Shown here piece by piece: positions 13,730-22,836 of a DNA stretch of 64,000 nucleotides. The notes beneath the pieces were generated by a model, which was not told the origin of the DNA, did not search any database, and saw nothing but the letters and a program-made list of their open reading frames with translations. The DNA lies in the NCBI GenBank assembly GCA_031963445.1, contig JASSUH010000001.1, positions 1,240,001-1,304,000 of the forward strand. The letters are read 5' to 3'. Each line of letters starts with the position of its first letter. Within the stretch, counting starts at the first letter, position 1. The translations under genes were made by a program, and so were the position numbers. This DNA comes from JASSUD01 sp031963445. Lineage in GTDB: Bacteria; Pseudomonadota; Gammaproteobacteria; Burkholderiales; Burkholderiaceae.

Positions 13730-15982
13730 TTAAGCTAGTCCAGTATTTTTTAGAGCGGCTGTTATTTTCTCCATGTCGTCCTCTGCTTTTATACCGGGCG
13801 TTACGATTTGTTTGTTTTCTTGCGTTGGTTGAATTTCATCATTGCTTTCTTCAAAGCTAACATAGCTAGCAAAAAATTCTTTTTCAGAGGCGTCTGCCAA
13901 ATACTTGGCATAATAATCAGGACGTTTTTGCTGAATGTAATCATGAAAAGGCCAAACCGGAACTGGATTTAACCTTGATGCTGACACCTTGGTTAAATCT
14001 AGGCTTTTAAAATATTGTTTATCTACTACAAATGCCTCGCATTCTTCTTCGCTTTCAACTTCACTTGTATAAAACTCATCTTCTTTTATTTTATTTTTGT
14101 GTTTCGATAATTTCTGTTGAAAGCCATGATTATTTTCAGGGCCTTTATAACGATGAGCGTAAATTGTAGGCGGTAAAATTAAATCTTTTTTGCAGGTCTC
14201 CCCTGTAGAGCACGGCCTATTGGTCGTTGCACAATATTCTGGTTTAATGCCAACAAAGTTCAATATACGCTCGCCTTGGCCCATTACCTTAACACGACCT
14301 ATTGCGTGAGTAGCCAATAATAATGGCTCACTGTGTCCACGACCTCCTCTCCAATTAGTAGCTGCTAGATACCGCTGAGGTAACGTTACCTTCCCCAATT
14401 TCCCCATGCTATAGGCTAGAAAATATATCGACTTGCCATTTTCTTGGAGGTATTTGAAAGATGCAATATTGCGGTACAAGGGTTCTTCATGTAAATATTT
14501 ACTATGATATCTATAAAAACCTTTCTCTTCTTCTATTTCTTTATCTACATTTTTCATGTGCCGAAAATAACGAAATGCGCTGGATTTAATATTTAATTTG
14601 TATGATTTATTTAATTGGTAAATTTCTTGCCTGATTTTTTTTATTAATATTCTTTGGGCATGTTTAATGAGATGGTTGGAATCTGGTTGTGCGGTAAAGA
14701 TAGGATCTGATAGTAGATTTTTAAAATTTGAGATAAATTTCCGTTGAGAAGACCTTTGTCCGCTGGGTAATGTTTTAAGCAACCAGTTATCTAAATGAAT
14801 TCTTTGTCTTGTTTTTGGTAAAGGTGATTTCCAAAAAAAGTTATCTTCTGAGGGTAGCTTGATGTTATTAAAGAAATATAAATTTGTAATTAAAGAATTA
14901 TCTTTGTTTAAAATTTCATTTAGAAGATTGAATATTTTTATTTGCGTTTCTTCCTTCTCGGTGGTGCTAAATGATTTGCTAATTAAAATTTCGTATGCTC
15001 CCTGTAAGAATAATTTTTCCTCAGGATTGGTGAGTTTGCCTAAAAGATCGTCGATATTGTTGAATTTAATTTTTTCTATTTCATAAATTTTTTGTAAATT
15101 TACATACCAAGAACTTTGTTTATGCTTGGCTATTTCAGAAGAATCGTTTTTGTTTTGATTGAAATCAATATGTCTATAAATATCAATCAAGGCTTGGCAA
15201 GTATGGCTGGCACGATAAGATAAATAATTGTCAGGATCTTCTTGTAAGCTTGAAAAATGATCAAATAATTTTTGTAATGGTTCTGTGAAATTAATAGCTG
15301 AGAATTTTTGTTCTGGTTTTAAAATGGAAATTTCAATTAAAATATTAGATATAAAAATGTTTAATTTTTTTTGATGGTGCTGTTTAAATGAATTTATGTT
15401 TTGAATAATATTTTGTAGATTAACTACTATTTTTGATATATTGTTTTCTTGTTTTTCAAAGTCTTTGGTGTGCTTGATGAATATATGCAAATTTTTGAGA
15501 AGGTCAAAAATATATAATTTATCAATTTCGCCATTAATAAATTTGTCAATTTGATTAATGGAAAAATATAGCATTTCTTGAAATTTTCTGTCTATCCTCT
15601 CTTGTAACTCTTTCTTTATCAAAGGTTTTAGTTTTTTGATTTCGGTAATCGTAGATGCACTTATAAAATTCTTATTAAGAAAGGCGCTAATCATTGTGTC
15701 TATAAGCGCCGTAAATATTTTTATTTCTTGTTGGTTGTGGTCTTTAATTGACCTATCTAGACTGCTTGCCAGAGAGGAGACATTGTTAATGCTATTGAGC
15801 TTATTAATATGCTTTGTATGGACTTTAGAAGCCAATTTGGCACTTGTTGATTCTTCATCGAGGTCAGACGAACTACTTTCCGTCTCTGAGGACTCACTGA
15901 GATTGTTGTCTTGGGTACGGTAGGTGTGGTGAGGTAAATGCCTCTGCTGATTACGAGTAGTAGCATGAATACTATCGAGCAT
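13730..15982 (-). CDS. Large AT-rich protein with deaminase-like C-terminal motif
   Basis: 750 residues from the ATG at 15982, which has a strong AAGGAG just upstream. Residues 1-70 are polar, Ser/Glu-rich and probably disordered. About 70-480 are helical and rich in Lys/Ile/Asn. Around 545-605 the sequence reads RGHSEPLLLA, then NRPCSTGETCKKDL. His550-x-Glu552 and Cys591-x5-Cys597 form the H-x-E...P-C-x(n)-C zinc signature of the cytidine/nucleic-acid deaminase fold, as in bacterial toxin deaminases. An acidic tail follows. It has no signal peptide. It is strikingly AT-rich compared with neighbours, a sign of transfer or relaxed composition. A secreted deaminase effector is plausible. The motif spacing is slightly longer than the usual P-C-x2-C, so the call is tentative. 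Confidence 0.5.
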   Translation of the reverse strand: MLDSIHATTRNQQRHLPHHTYRTQDNNLSESSETESSSSDLDEESTSAKLASKVHTKHINKLNSINNVSSLASSLDRSIKDHNQQEIKIFTALIDTMISAFLNKNFISASTITEIKKLKPLIKKELQERIDRKFQEMLYFSINQIDKFINGEIDKLYIFDLLKNLHIFIKHTKDFEKQENNISKIVVNLQNIIQNINSFKQHHQKKLNIFISNILIEISILKPEQKFSAINFTEPLQKLFDHFSSLQEDPDNYLSYRASHTCQALIDIYRHIDFNQNKNDSSEIAKHKQSSWYVNLQKIYEIEKIKFNNIDDLLGKLTNPEEKLFLQGAYEILISKSFSTTEKEETQIKIFNLLNEILNKDNSLITNLYFFNNIKLPSEDNFFWKSPLPKTRQRIHLDNWLLKTLPSGQRSSQRKFISNFKNLLSDPIFTAQPDSNHLIKHAQRILIKKIRQEIYQLNKSYKLNIKSSAFRYFRHMKNVDKEIEEEKGFYRYHSKYLHEEPLYRNIASFKYLQENGKSIYFLAYSMGKLGKVTLPQRYLAATNWRGGRGHSEPLLLATHAIGRVKVMGQGERILNFVGIKPEYCATTNRPCSTGETCKKDLILPPTIYAHRYKGPENNHGFQQKLSKHKNKIKEDEFYTSEVESEEECEAFVVDKQYFKSLDLTKVSASRLNPVPVWPFHDYIQQKRPDYYAKYLADASEKEFFASYVSFEESNDEIQPTQENKQIVTPGIKAEDDMEKITAALKNTGLA

Positions 15983-16170
15983 CTTGTTCTCCTTTTTCTT
16001 CTCTAAGATGTACAAATTAGAGCCGAGATGCCAGTTATTATGCTATGTGGTCTTTTACTGAAATTACACAAAATATAAAAAATGCAGTAGCTGCAGCTTG
16101 TCAGTCGGTAGAAACTAGAAGATCAATGTTGGGTCTGGGACCGGAGAAAAACAAATGCCTATTTTGTTTT

Positions 16171-16246
16171 TAGAACCTGCCCGCAAATTGCTTAAGAAGC
16201 ATGACTTGGGGCAGGAGCGAGGGGCGAGATCTTTATACGTTTCTAA
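16171..16246 (+). repeat. Direct repeat, left copy, flanking the propeller gene
   Basis: TAGAACCTGCCCGCAAATTG..CTTGGGGCAGG..ATACGTTTCTAA is repeated in the same orientation at 18146-18220, on the other side of the 576-residue gene. Each copy contains an internal hairpin CCTGCCC / GGGGCAGG. The 130 bases before it hold no gene. Confidence 0.75.
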
Positions 16247-16272
16247 GAACCTGTTCACGATCTTAAAAAGTG
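16243..16272. repeat. Solo end of the AGAACCTGTTC element family
   Basis: AAGAACCTGTTCACGATCTT and then AAAAAGTGG match the outer terminus of the compound palindromes at 29311 and 29670, but no inner GGTTGGGGTGAC unit or opposite end is nearby. It looks like a truncated copy. Confidence 0.6.
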
Positions 16273-16379
16273 GCTAGTGATGGTCGCTCGCTGATTTTTA
16301 AGCTTGTCGCGTTCAATATGAACTTAATTACGAAAAGCTGTACTCGGTTAATTTAAGAAACTTCGTATAGGAGAGACTT

Positions 16380-18110
16380 ATGTGGCACTCCATCTCATCT
16401 TCCTCTAGTTCAAGTCACTTTCCAACAGACCAGCGAGTTTCCGTGGTTACCACAAAGCCTCAGGATTTATGGGCGATTCTCCAGCCAGTGCTACAAGAAG
16501 AAGCGGATAAACTTGACGCAGAAGAAAAAGCCCTGCGAGAGAAAATAAATCAAGAAAATAGAGAAGCACTCGCTGCCCGAATTAAAGAGGAGGCAAATGT
16601 AGAATCTAGTGTAAATGAGGCGATAGGAAGGATGGCGCAGCTAACCATTGATTATAAAAGCAGGTGGATGACGATATTTGAAACCTGCCTGAAAGAAGCA
16701 CAACGCCAACTAACAAAGGATCAAACTAACCAAAGCAACCTTCAACTAGCCGCCGAATCTTCCCAACAATTGCTTAAACTCTCTCGGCAAATGCCTGAGT
16801 TGGAAAACAAGAATGAAGAGCAAGTTAAGCAAAACGTAATACAGCAAGAGCGTCTTCAACTTTTAGAAGAAAATCATATGCTGGCGAAGAAGAATCAACG
16901 CTTAGAAGAAAAAATAAGTGCACAGGAAGTAGAAAAGCAAAGATTAGAAAAGGTAAATAAAGCGCTAACAACAGAGCGAGAAAATTTGCGTTCTTCCATT
17001 GCTCCTGCTTCTAAACCGCGAGGCACATTTTTAAAGAACATCCCTCATCCTATTGAGGGTGAAGAATATTTCTTCTCTCGTACGTTTGATAGCTATCTTC
17101 TCTCTCCAGATGGGAAATGGGTAGTGTTTGCTGAGAATAGAAAAGCTGGCCGCATTTTTTTATTCGACGTGACGGATAATTTGAAATATAAGGGGCCTTT
17201 GGAATTCGGTAAGAAAGAAGGATCTCCTATTGTTCAGGACCATAAAATACTGACTTTCTTTGTTTATTTTATTTCTCCAGATAGTCAATATTTCGTGAGC
17301 AGTGAATTAGATGCAGATTGGATATGGAAGCTGTCCTCACCCAATGAGCCGTGCTTTGTCTTAAAAAAACCCCAAGCTATTGGGCATGAGTATCTGCACG
17401 CTATTTCTTCGGATGGACAATGGTTTGTCTATGGGGGGAGGGATGAATTTAAAGTTGTTGCAAATCAAAATGAAAATCCGTACGTCATCATATTGCAGGG
17501 GTGTAGAGAAAATAGTATTTCTCCTGTTTTTTTATCAAACAATGAATGGATCGCCTCTGCGAGTAAAAGCACTGTCTACTTAACACCGCTTAAAGACCAG
17601 AACGGCCAAGATGTTAAGGAACTAAAATTTGACGGAAGTCACATACAAACTCTCGTCTCTTCGGCGGATGGAAAAGTGCTAGCCGTTAAGTACGCTTATA
17701 TAGTTAATGATCAACAATACGAGGCAACGCATCTTTACAAAATAGACGAGCTTATCGAAAAAGACGATGAAAGTCTGTACTTTAGGTTTGGTGGTAAAGA
17801 TGAAAACATAGATACGAATATTATTGCGCTTTCTCAAGATGGCAAATGGTTCGCCTATATAGATGAGCGGCGGCGAAATATTTACATTTGGTTTGGGAGA
17901 TCTCGTGAATACAAGTGTATCACTACCATAAAATATGATGCCTTCGACAAGATGCCCGAGATTATCGCAAATATTGCTTGGCAGCAAAGTGATAACGAGC
18001 TTGCGCTGGTTCTCCAAGGCTTCAGGCGACGTGCATATTGGCGCGTGCCTCTTTTGCCAGAGGAGAAAGCGATTGAAAATGATTCATCATTTGATACCCA
18101 GCTTAGTTAA
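16380..18110 (+). CDS. Coiled-coil / beta-propeller-like protein, candidate effector
   Basis: 576 residues from the ATG at 16380 with AGGAGAG just upstream. A Ser-rich start is followed by a long coiled coil (about residues 40-215; heptad-rich Glu/Gln/Lys/Leu such as QQERLQLLEENHMLAKKNQR). The C-terminal half carries repeated blade-like motifs: LSPDGKWVVFAENRKAGRIF, ISPDSQYFVS, ISSDGQWFVYGG, SQDGKWFAY and others, the S-x-D-G-x-x-x pattern of WD40/TolB-type propellers, about six units. There is no signal peptide or membrane segment. The architecture suggests a protein-interaction scaffold, perhaps injected into the host. Direct repeats on both sides suggest acquisition as a unit. Confidence 0.65.
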   Translation: MWHSISSSSSSSHFPTDQRVSVVTTKPQDLWAILQPVLQEEADKLDAEEKALREKINQENREALAARIKEEANVESSVNEAIGRMAQLTIDYKSRWMTIFETCLKEAQRQLTKDQTNQSNLQLAAESSQQLLKLSRQMPELENKNEEQVKQNVIQQERLQLLEENHMLAKKNQRLEEKISAQEVEKQRLEKVNKALTTERENLRSSIAPASKPRGTFLKNIPHPIEGEEYFFSRTFDSYLLSPDGKWVVFAENRKAGRIFLFDVTDNLKYKGPLEFGKKEGSPIVQDHKILTFFVYFISPDSQYFVSSELDADWIWKLSSPNEPCFVLKKPQAIGHEYLHAISSDGQWFVYGGRDEFKVVANQNENPYVIILQGCRENSISPVFLSNNEWIASASKSTVYLTPLKDQNGQDVKELKFDGSHIQTLVSSADGKVLAVKYAYIVNDQQYEATHLYKIDELIEKDDESLYFRFGGKDENIDTNIIALSQDGKWFAYIDERRRNIYIWFGRSREYKCITTIKYDAFDKMPEIIANIAWQQSDNELALVLQGFRRRAYWRVPLLPEEKAIENDSSFDTQLS

Positions 18111-18145
18111 GGGCGAACATATTGCTATTTTTAAAAATAGACTTT

Positions 18146-18220
18146 TAGAGCCTGCCCGCAAGTTGCTGAAAAGGTATGGCTTGGGGCAGGGGTGATAGTC
18201 AAGACCTGATACGTCTCTAA
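18146..18220 (+). repeat. Direct repeat, right copy, flanking the propeller gene
   Basis: TAGAGCCTGCCCGCAAGTTG..CTTGGGGCAGG..ATACGTCTCTAA, same orientation as the copy at 16171-16246. It begins 35 bases after the stop of the 576-residue gene. Confidence 0.75.
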
Positions 18221-18247
18221 ATGAAAAGCGCATTCTAGGCATCACTA

Positions 18248-18985
18248 TTACAAGATATGAGAGGCAATGGTCGCTGAGTCAATTGAGGTGTCTGGCGTGG
18301 ACGAATCTTGGCGTGCTAGGGTATCCACGCAATGCTTATAGGTGGTCTGTATAGCTTCTGGATTAGTCACGCTCATACCTAGATTACGCAGTCGACCATC
18401 ATGTACACCATAGACCCAGCCATGAACCGTTAGTTCTTGAGAACGTGCCCACGCATCTTGCACGATCGTCGTATTGCAGACATGCACGACTTGCTCGATC
18501 ACATTTAATTCGATTAAGCGTTGATGTTGCATTTCATGTGTTGGCCATTGTTTAAATAGCGCAGCGTGTTTTTCACGTACATCTTGAATATGGCGTAGCC
18601 AGTTATCAGCCAATCCTACCCGTCGCGCGGAGAGTGCTGCTCCGACACCTGAACAGCCATAGTGCCCAACCACCATAATGTGTTTAATTTTTAATAGATC
18701 GACGGCGAATTGAATAACTGACAAGCAATTTAAATCAGAGTGCACGACTACGTTTGCAATATTGCGATGCACAAATACCTCGCCAGGTGGCAAGCCAGTG
18801 ATTTGATTGGCAGGCACGCGTGAGTCGGAACAGCCTATCCACAGATATTGAGGTTGTTGCTGATCTTTAAGCCGCGCAAAATACTCAGGGTCTTCTGCGA
18901 GCATTTTTTCCACCCATTGACCATTATTTTGGAATAGATGGCTAAGTGAGCTAGGAGGGGCAAAAAGAGGGTCGAATTTATCCAT
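18248..18985 (-). CDS. can: Beta-class carbonic anhydrase
   Basis: 245-residue beta-carbonic anhydrase interconverting CO2 and bicarbonate in the cytoplasm. The zinc ligands and active-site residues are present: Cys52-x-Asp54-x-Arg56 (CSDSR), His108 and Cys111 (GHYGCSG). The length is slightly above that of E. coli Can, with a Ser/Thr-rich tail. It probably supplies bicarbonate for biotin-dependent carboxylases. It follows the DUF1275 membrane protein gene by 10 bases on the same strand, so the two may be cotranscribed. Confidence 0.95.
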   Translation of the reverse strand: MDKFDPLFAPPSSLSHLFQNNGQWVEKMLAEDPEYFARLKDQQQPQYLWIGCSDSRVPANQITGLPPGEVFVHRNIANVVVHSDLNCLSVIQFAVDLLKIKHIMVVGHYGCSGVGAALSARRVGLADNWLRHIQDVREKHAALFKQWPTHEMQHQRLIELNVIEQVVHVCNTTIVQDAWARSQELTVHGWVYGVHDGRLRNLGMSVTNPEAIQTTYKHCVDTLARQDSSTPDTSIDSATIASHIL

Positions 18986-18995
18986 ATGCTTTCCT

Positions 18996-19754
18996 TTATT
19001 TTGATAGGTAACGCAGTAACCCTAAATCTTCTAACATCGGCATTGCCGCTATCACCGCAAGTAAAATACCAAGCGGCAAAATGGACGTAAAGCCAATCCA
19101 TATAAAACTCAAAATGCCAATCATTCCGCCAGCAAAAAACATTAAAAGCAGCGAAGTGAGTATCCACAATCTGGTGCTAGTGATCGGTACCACTAGGTCA
19201 GTCCCAGTGTGTTTAGAGAATTTTGTATAAAACAATTTGCCAAGCTCAATGCCCAAATCAGTCACTAAACCAGTGACATGGGTGGTGCGTATTTGAGAGT
19301 TTGACATTTTAGTAATCGTGGCATTTTGCAAGCCCATCACAAAGCAAAGCACAGTGATGGTAATCGGCACAAAAAACATTTGATAAGCTTGCAATGAGTC
19401 GCCAAACAAGCCAAACAAAAGCAGCAGCACAGCCTCAATCATAAAGGGAAAGGCAAATTCGCTATGTAAATGGCGCTGACCTGATCGATAAATGAGGAAT
19501 GACGAACAGGTTGCGCCAGCTACGAATGCAAGCAGAGCACATAAGCCAGAAATGGCTAATTCATTTTTCCCGAGCACTAGGCCATCAGCCACGATGGTGA
19601 TGATTCCTGTCATATGGGCAGTATATCTTTGCACTGCAAAAAAACTACTTGCATTAATCGCCCCTGCGATAAAGGCTAAAAAGAGTGCCAAATGAAAATT
19701 GGCTGCCGTGCTTCTTTCTTTACCACTAAGCGAGCGTAGATATGAGATGAGCAT
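18996..19754 (-). CDS. DUF1275 (YoaK-like) membrane protein
   Basis: 252 residues with about six hydrophobic helices, matching the YoaK/DUF1275 family. The early AGAINASSFFAVQRYTAHMT motif and the later VMGLQNATITKMSNSQIRTT followed by HVTGLVTDLG are diagnostic. Function is unknown; members are inner-membrane proteins sometimes linked to stress or transport. It is upstream of the carbonic anhydrase gene on the same strand. No defect is seen. Confidence 0.9.
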   Translation of the reverse strand: MLISYLRSLSGKERSTAANFHLALFLAFIAGAINASSFFAVQRYTAHMTGIITIVADGLVLGKNELAISGLCALLAFVAGATCSSFLIYRSGQRHLHSEFAFPFMIEAVLLLLFGLFGDSLQAYQMFFVPITITVLCFVMGLQNATITKMSNSQIRTTHVTGLVTDLGIELGKLFYTKFSKHTGTDLVVPITSTRLWILTSLLLMFFAGGMIGILSFIWIGFTSILPLGILLAVIAAMPMLEDLGLLRYLSK

Positions 19755-19931
19755 GGAGATGGGTAAGCCCTAAGCAATCGTTTTGTACTAGGTCAAAAGC
19801 TTTTTACAAAATAGCTAAAAAGCCCAGTAGTGAGTAGATAGCAAAGCGCTGAAACTGAGACAAGATAACTGCATGGCTAAGTGTAAGCCAGCCTGATAAT
19901 GACGCTGGCAGTTTGACGATGCAGACCTTCT

Positions 19932-19995
19932 TTAAAGAGGCACTGAGTAAGCCGCAAACGGCATCATGCCCTCGGCTTATTCAATGTCTCCTTAC
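19932..19995. repeat. Short palindrome after hemW
   Basis: The left arm TTTAAAGAGGCACTGAGTAA and its CCG continuation pair with CGGCTTATTCAATGTCTCCT (then TA) across CAAACGGCATCATGCCCT. The outer sequence is a variant of the TAAGGAAGCGCTGAATAA arm seen at 37249 and 30860. It lies just after the hemW stop and could act as a terminator-like hairpin. The remaining bases from 19755 to 19931 show no gene. Confidence 0.6.
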
Positions 19996-19996
19996 G

Positions 19997-21205
19997 TCAA
20001 TCTTTTAAAAATAATCCCTGAAGATCATTGAGAAAACGCTGCCCAACAGGCGTTGGCGCAATTAAGTGTGGAGTACGGGTTAAAAGTCCACGCGTCTCAG
20101 CGAGTTGTAACGCAGGTTCTATAACGTTTAGAGGTAAGCCGGTACGCTCCGTAAACTGAAAAGGGGCAAACCCTTCTGACAAGCGTAGCGCGTTTAGCAT
20201 AAATTCAGCTGGTAAATCATTGATGCTAATTTCTTCTTCATGTTGAATCGGCTCACGCGCTTGCGCTTGACTCATATAAGTAGCGGGGTGCTTGTATCTC
20301 ATTTGCCGAATAATGCGCTGCGGAAATGAAAGTTTGCTGTGTGCGCCTGCGCCAATTCCAAGGTAATCGCCAAAGCGCCAGTAATTTAAATTGTGCTGGG
20401 ACTGATGCCCAGCGAGCGCATACGCTGATACCTCGTAATGTTGATAGCCCGCTTGTGCTAAGCGTGTGTGAATCCATTCTTGCATATCCGCCGACGCATC
20501 ATTATCCGGCAAGTTAGGTGGATATTTAGCAAAGAGGGTGTTGGGTTCTAATGTGAGATGGTAGAGCGATAAGTGGGGTGGTGCGTAGGAGAGGGCGGTT
20601 TCAACGTCAGCCTGGCAAGCCTCAAGGGTTTGATTGGGCAGAGCAAACATTAAATCAAGATTGAAATTGTCAAAAGAACGCTGAGCAATTTCGACCGCAC
20701 GTTTAGCTTGTTGAGCATCGTGCACGCGTCCAAGTGCGCTTAGATGTTGTTCATTAAAACTTTGAATGCCAATCGATAAGCGAGTGATACCACTTGCGCG
20801 ATACTGACTAAATTTCTCCGCTTCAAAAGTACCAGGGTTGGCTTCTAACGTAATTTCAGCGTTTGCATCAAGCGGCAACAGCGCGCGCAACTCGGAAAGT
20901 AAACGGTCAATACCCGCTGCACTGAGCAAGCTTGGTGTGCCTCCACCAATAAAAACAGTGTGCACGCGACGGCCCCAGATGAGCGGCAGTGCTTGCTCAA
21001 GATCAGCGCGTAGCGCGTCCAGATACATTTCCTCTGGAAAGCTGGTGCCGTTTTTCCAAGTATGTGAATTGAAATCGCAATAAGGGCATTTTTTAATGCA
21101 CCACGGAAAATGCACATAGAGAGAAAGCGGGGGTAAAGCAGACAAATGAATGCGCCCTGGTGCAAGTACAGCAGTCTTTGTATTAAAGGAAGCGGATGAG
21201 TGCAT
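19997..21205 (-). CDS. hemW: Radical SAM heme chaperone HemW
   Basis: 402 residues. The iron-sulfur/SAM motif is Cys36-x3-Cys40-x2-Cys43 (WCIKKCPYCDF), and the HemW hallmark H-N-x-x-Y-W is present (HNLNYWRFGDYLGIGAGAHS). HemW binds and delivers heme to respiratory enzymes. It was long annotated as oxygen-independent coproporphyrinogen oxidase but lacks the extra features of HemN. I start at the ATG at 21205. The frame stays open upstream only because it reads through a repeat (21221-21350), which adds a non-homologous N-terminus. In many Proteobacteria hemW follows rdgB; here they are separated by about 3 kb of accessory DNA. Confidence 0.93.
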   Translation of the reverse strand: MHSSASFNTKTAVLAPGRIHLSALPPLSLYVHFPWCIKKCPYCDFNSHTWKNGTSFPEEMYLDALRADLEQALPLIWGRRVHTVFIGGGTPSLLSAAGIDRLLSELRALLPLDANAEITLEANPGTFEAEKFSQYRASGITRLSIGIQSFNEQHLSALGRVHDAQQAKRAVEIAQRSFDNFNLDLMFALPNQTLEACQADVETALSYAPPHLSLYHLTLEPNTLFAKYPPNLPDNDASADMQEWIHTRLAQAGYQHYEVSAYALAGHQSQHNLNYWRFGDYLGIGAGAHSKLSFPQRIIRQMRYKHPATYMSQAQAREPIQHEEEISINDLPAEFMLNALRLSEGFAPFQFTERTGLPLNVIEPALQLAETRGLLTRTPHLIAPTPVGQRFLNDLQGLFLKD

Positions 21206-21220
21206 GGTTAAGTTTATTGC

Positions 21221-21350
21221 TAAGAACTTGTTCAGAATCTTTAAAAAAAGGGTTGTGTTGGGGTTCCGTATTGAATTAAATGAGTCCCCCAACCGACGAA
21301 AAATGCCAAAGAATCGTAGGTTGGGGTGACGAAGGAACCCCAACATGACT
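21221..21350. repeat. GGTTGGGGTGAC-type compound palindrome, copy 3
   Basis: The end TAAGAACTTGTTCAGAATCT is followed by GGTTGTGTTGGGGTTCCGTA, then ATTGAATTAAATGAGTCCC, and the inverted unit CGTAGGTTGGGGTGACGAAG, then GAACCCCAACATGAC. It sits in the 5' region of hemW and extends the open frame artificially. Confidence 0.88.
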
Positions 21351-21471
21351 ACCGATAACCTTTCAAATACTAGAAAGACAGGATAATTCCCAAGTCCATT
21401 TAATCCCACAGACGCCGATATTTATTAATAATCTCGTCTGTCAGATTAAATCTAGTTTAAAAGAATTCACT

Positions 21472-22689
21472 ATGCCTCGTACCCACTCTTCTGCATCGCA
21501 CGCTCAACCCTATGCAAGATTTCCTGATAATCGTGATAGAAGGGTGGATGGACGCACCCGGCAATATAGGGATGACTCGCGGTATCAAGGTCAATCATCT
21601 TCACACACTGTATATGAGGTTAGCCAAAGTTTCGAGAGAAAGGATTATTTGTTAGGAGATAAAACGGCGTTTTTCGATTCGCAAAGTTATGCCAATGTAA
21701 AAAAGATAAGAGAGCAATTCGCAAGTCTAAATCTAGAAAAAAATGCTCCAAAAAAATGTGCAAGTTTAGTGATTAGACACGCTAGAGAACCACGCGATAA
21801 AGCTAACCCCTATTTATCCTCTTCTCAAATTGATCGAGGTGCTAGGGGAAAAAACCATCCACAGAATGAAAAAAATTCATATCTAGAAAGACTTGCAGTT
21901 TTAACGGGCGCACACGCTAAAAGACTAGACAATTTAACAAATCGAATGAGCTGTATCGATATTGCGCGGGAAGTGTGCGAGTCAAGGTGCTTTGACGAAG
22001 GAGTGCGGAAAGGCGAACTGAAACATTTATCAATGCTAGCAAATGTGTTTAGTAAACTTTCGTATGATGGAGACTGTCGAAATGCCTGTGCGAAGATTGC
22101 ACGCGAAGTATTTAGGCGCATGCACTCTGATGCGCGAGCATTCAAGGCGCGAGATCTGGCCGATTTTGCATATGTATTCAGTAAATTTTCGTCTGATGCA
22201 GACTGTGCAAATACCTGCCAGGCGATTGCATCCGAAGTGTCCAGGCGGATTAGTTCTGAGGCAGAAGTACAAATTAAGAAAGAAGCACAAAAATTCAATG
22301 CACAACAGCTGACCCTTTTAGTCAGTGCGTTCAGTAAATTTCTGAATAACACAGTCTGCCAAAAAGCCATCAAGGTGCTTGCAGGCGAAGTACGCAGGCG
22401 GATGGAATCTGCGAAAGAAGCGTGGGAATTCACTGCACAAAATCTCACCAATTTAATGCAAGCATTCGATGAATTTATGGTTATGCATAATGCAGATTGT
22501 CCAGTGAGTGGCGCTTGTGAAATGCTCGCATTTGAAGTGGTCCGCCGGGTGGGATCTTCTAAAGCCGTACAAGAATTTGAAGCGCATCAATTGAAGAGTT
22601 TAATGAGCGTGTTTCATAAATTTAGGGGCAGTGCAGCCTGTGACGATGCTTGTAAAGCGATTGATAAATACAAAACGTCCAAGCACTAA
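21472..22689 (+). CDS. OPR/FAST-like helical repeat protein, candidate RNA-binding effector
   Basis: 405 residues. The first 90 are polar, Arg/Ser/Tyr-rich and probably disordered. From about residue 183 there are five units spaced 42-51 residues: ELKHLSMLANVFSKLS, KARDLADFAYVFSKFS, NAQQLTLLVSAFSKFL, TAQNLTNLMQAFDEFM and AHQLKSLMSVFHKFR. Each is followed by a Cys-containing turn and an I-A-x-E-V-x-R-R helix. The A-x-x-L-x-x-x-x-x-A-F-x-K-F pattern resembles octotricopeptide (OPR)/FAST leucine-rich repeats, which bind RNA in organelles and occur in some intracellular bacteria. It has no signal peptide. Two terminator hairpins follow. Family assignment is by pattern only. Confidence 0.6.
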   Translation: MPRTHSSASHAQPYARFPDNRDRRVDGRTRQYRDDSRYQGQSSSHTVYEVSQSFERKDYLLGDKTAFFDSQSYANVKKIREQFASLNLEKNAPKKCASLVIRHAREPRDKANPYLSSSQIDRGARGKNHPQNEKNSYLERLAVLTGAHAKRLDNLTNRMSCIDIAREVCESRCFDEGVRKGELKHLSMLANVFSKLSYDGDCRNACAKIAREVFRRMHSDARAFKARDLADFAYVFSKFSSDADCANTCQAIASEVSRRISSEAEVQIKKEAQKFNAQQLTLLVSAFSKFLNNTVCQKAIKVLAGEVRRRMESAKEAWEFTAQNLTNLMQAFDEFMVMHNADCPVSGACEMLAFEVVRRVGSSKAVQEFEAHQLKSLMSVFHKFRGSAACDDACKAIDKYKTSKH

Positions 22690-22700
22690 CGTGTGAAGTG

Positions 22701-22744
22701 ACCCCAAAAAAGTTAGACACCAATCTGACTCTTGGGGTTTTTTT
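22701..22744 (+). terminator. Rho-independent terminator 1 after the OPR-like gene
   Basis: CCCCAA at 22702 pairs with TTGGGG at 22732-22737, followed by seven T. The loop contains AAGTTAGACACC, reminiscent of IS3-type ends, so it may derive from an insertion sequence. Confidence 0.6.
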
Positions 22745-22752
22745 ATGAAGTT

Positions 22753-22804
22753 CACCCTAAAAATTGGATCAGTTCACAGTATCCAACTTTTAGGGTGTTT
22801 TTTT
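22753..22804 (+). terminator. Rho-independent terminator 2 after the OPR-like gene
   Basis: A 16-bp stem CACCCTAAAAATTGGA / TCCAACTTTTAGGGTG (one mismatch) with a 13-base loop and seven T after it. Strong canonical structure in tandem with the preceding one. Confidence 0.8.
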
Positions 22805-22836
22805 ATGGGCAAATATACAGAGTAATTCAAATTGCC

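Noticed and set aside
21206..21409. N-terminal extension of HemW
   Set aside because: It is the read-through of a repeat (21221-21350); the HemW family start fits the ATG at 21205.
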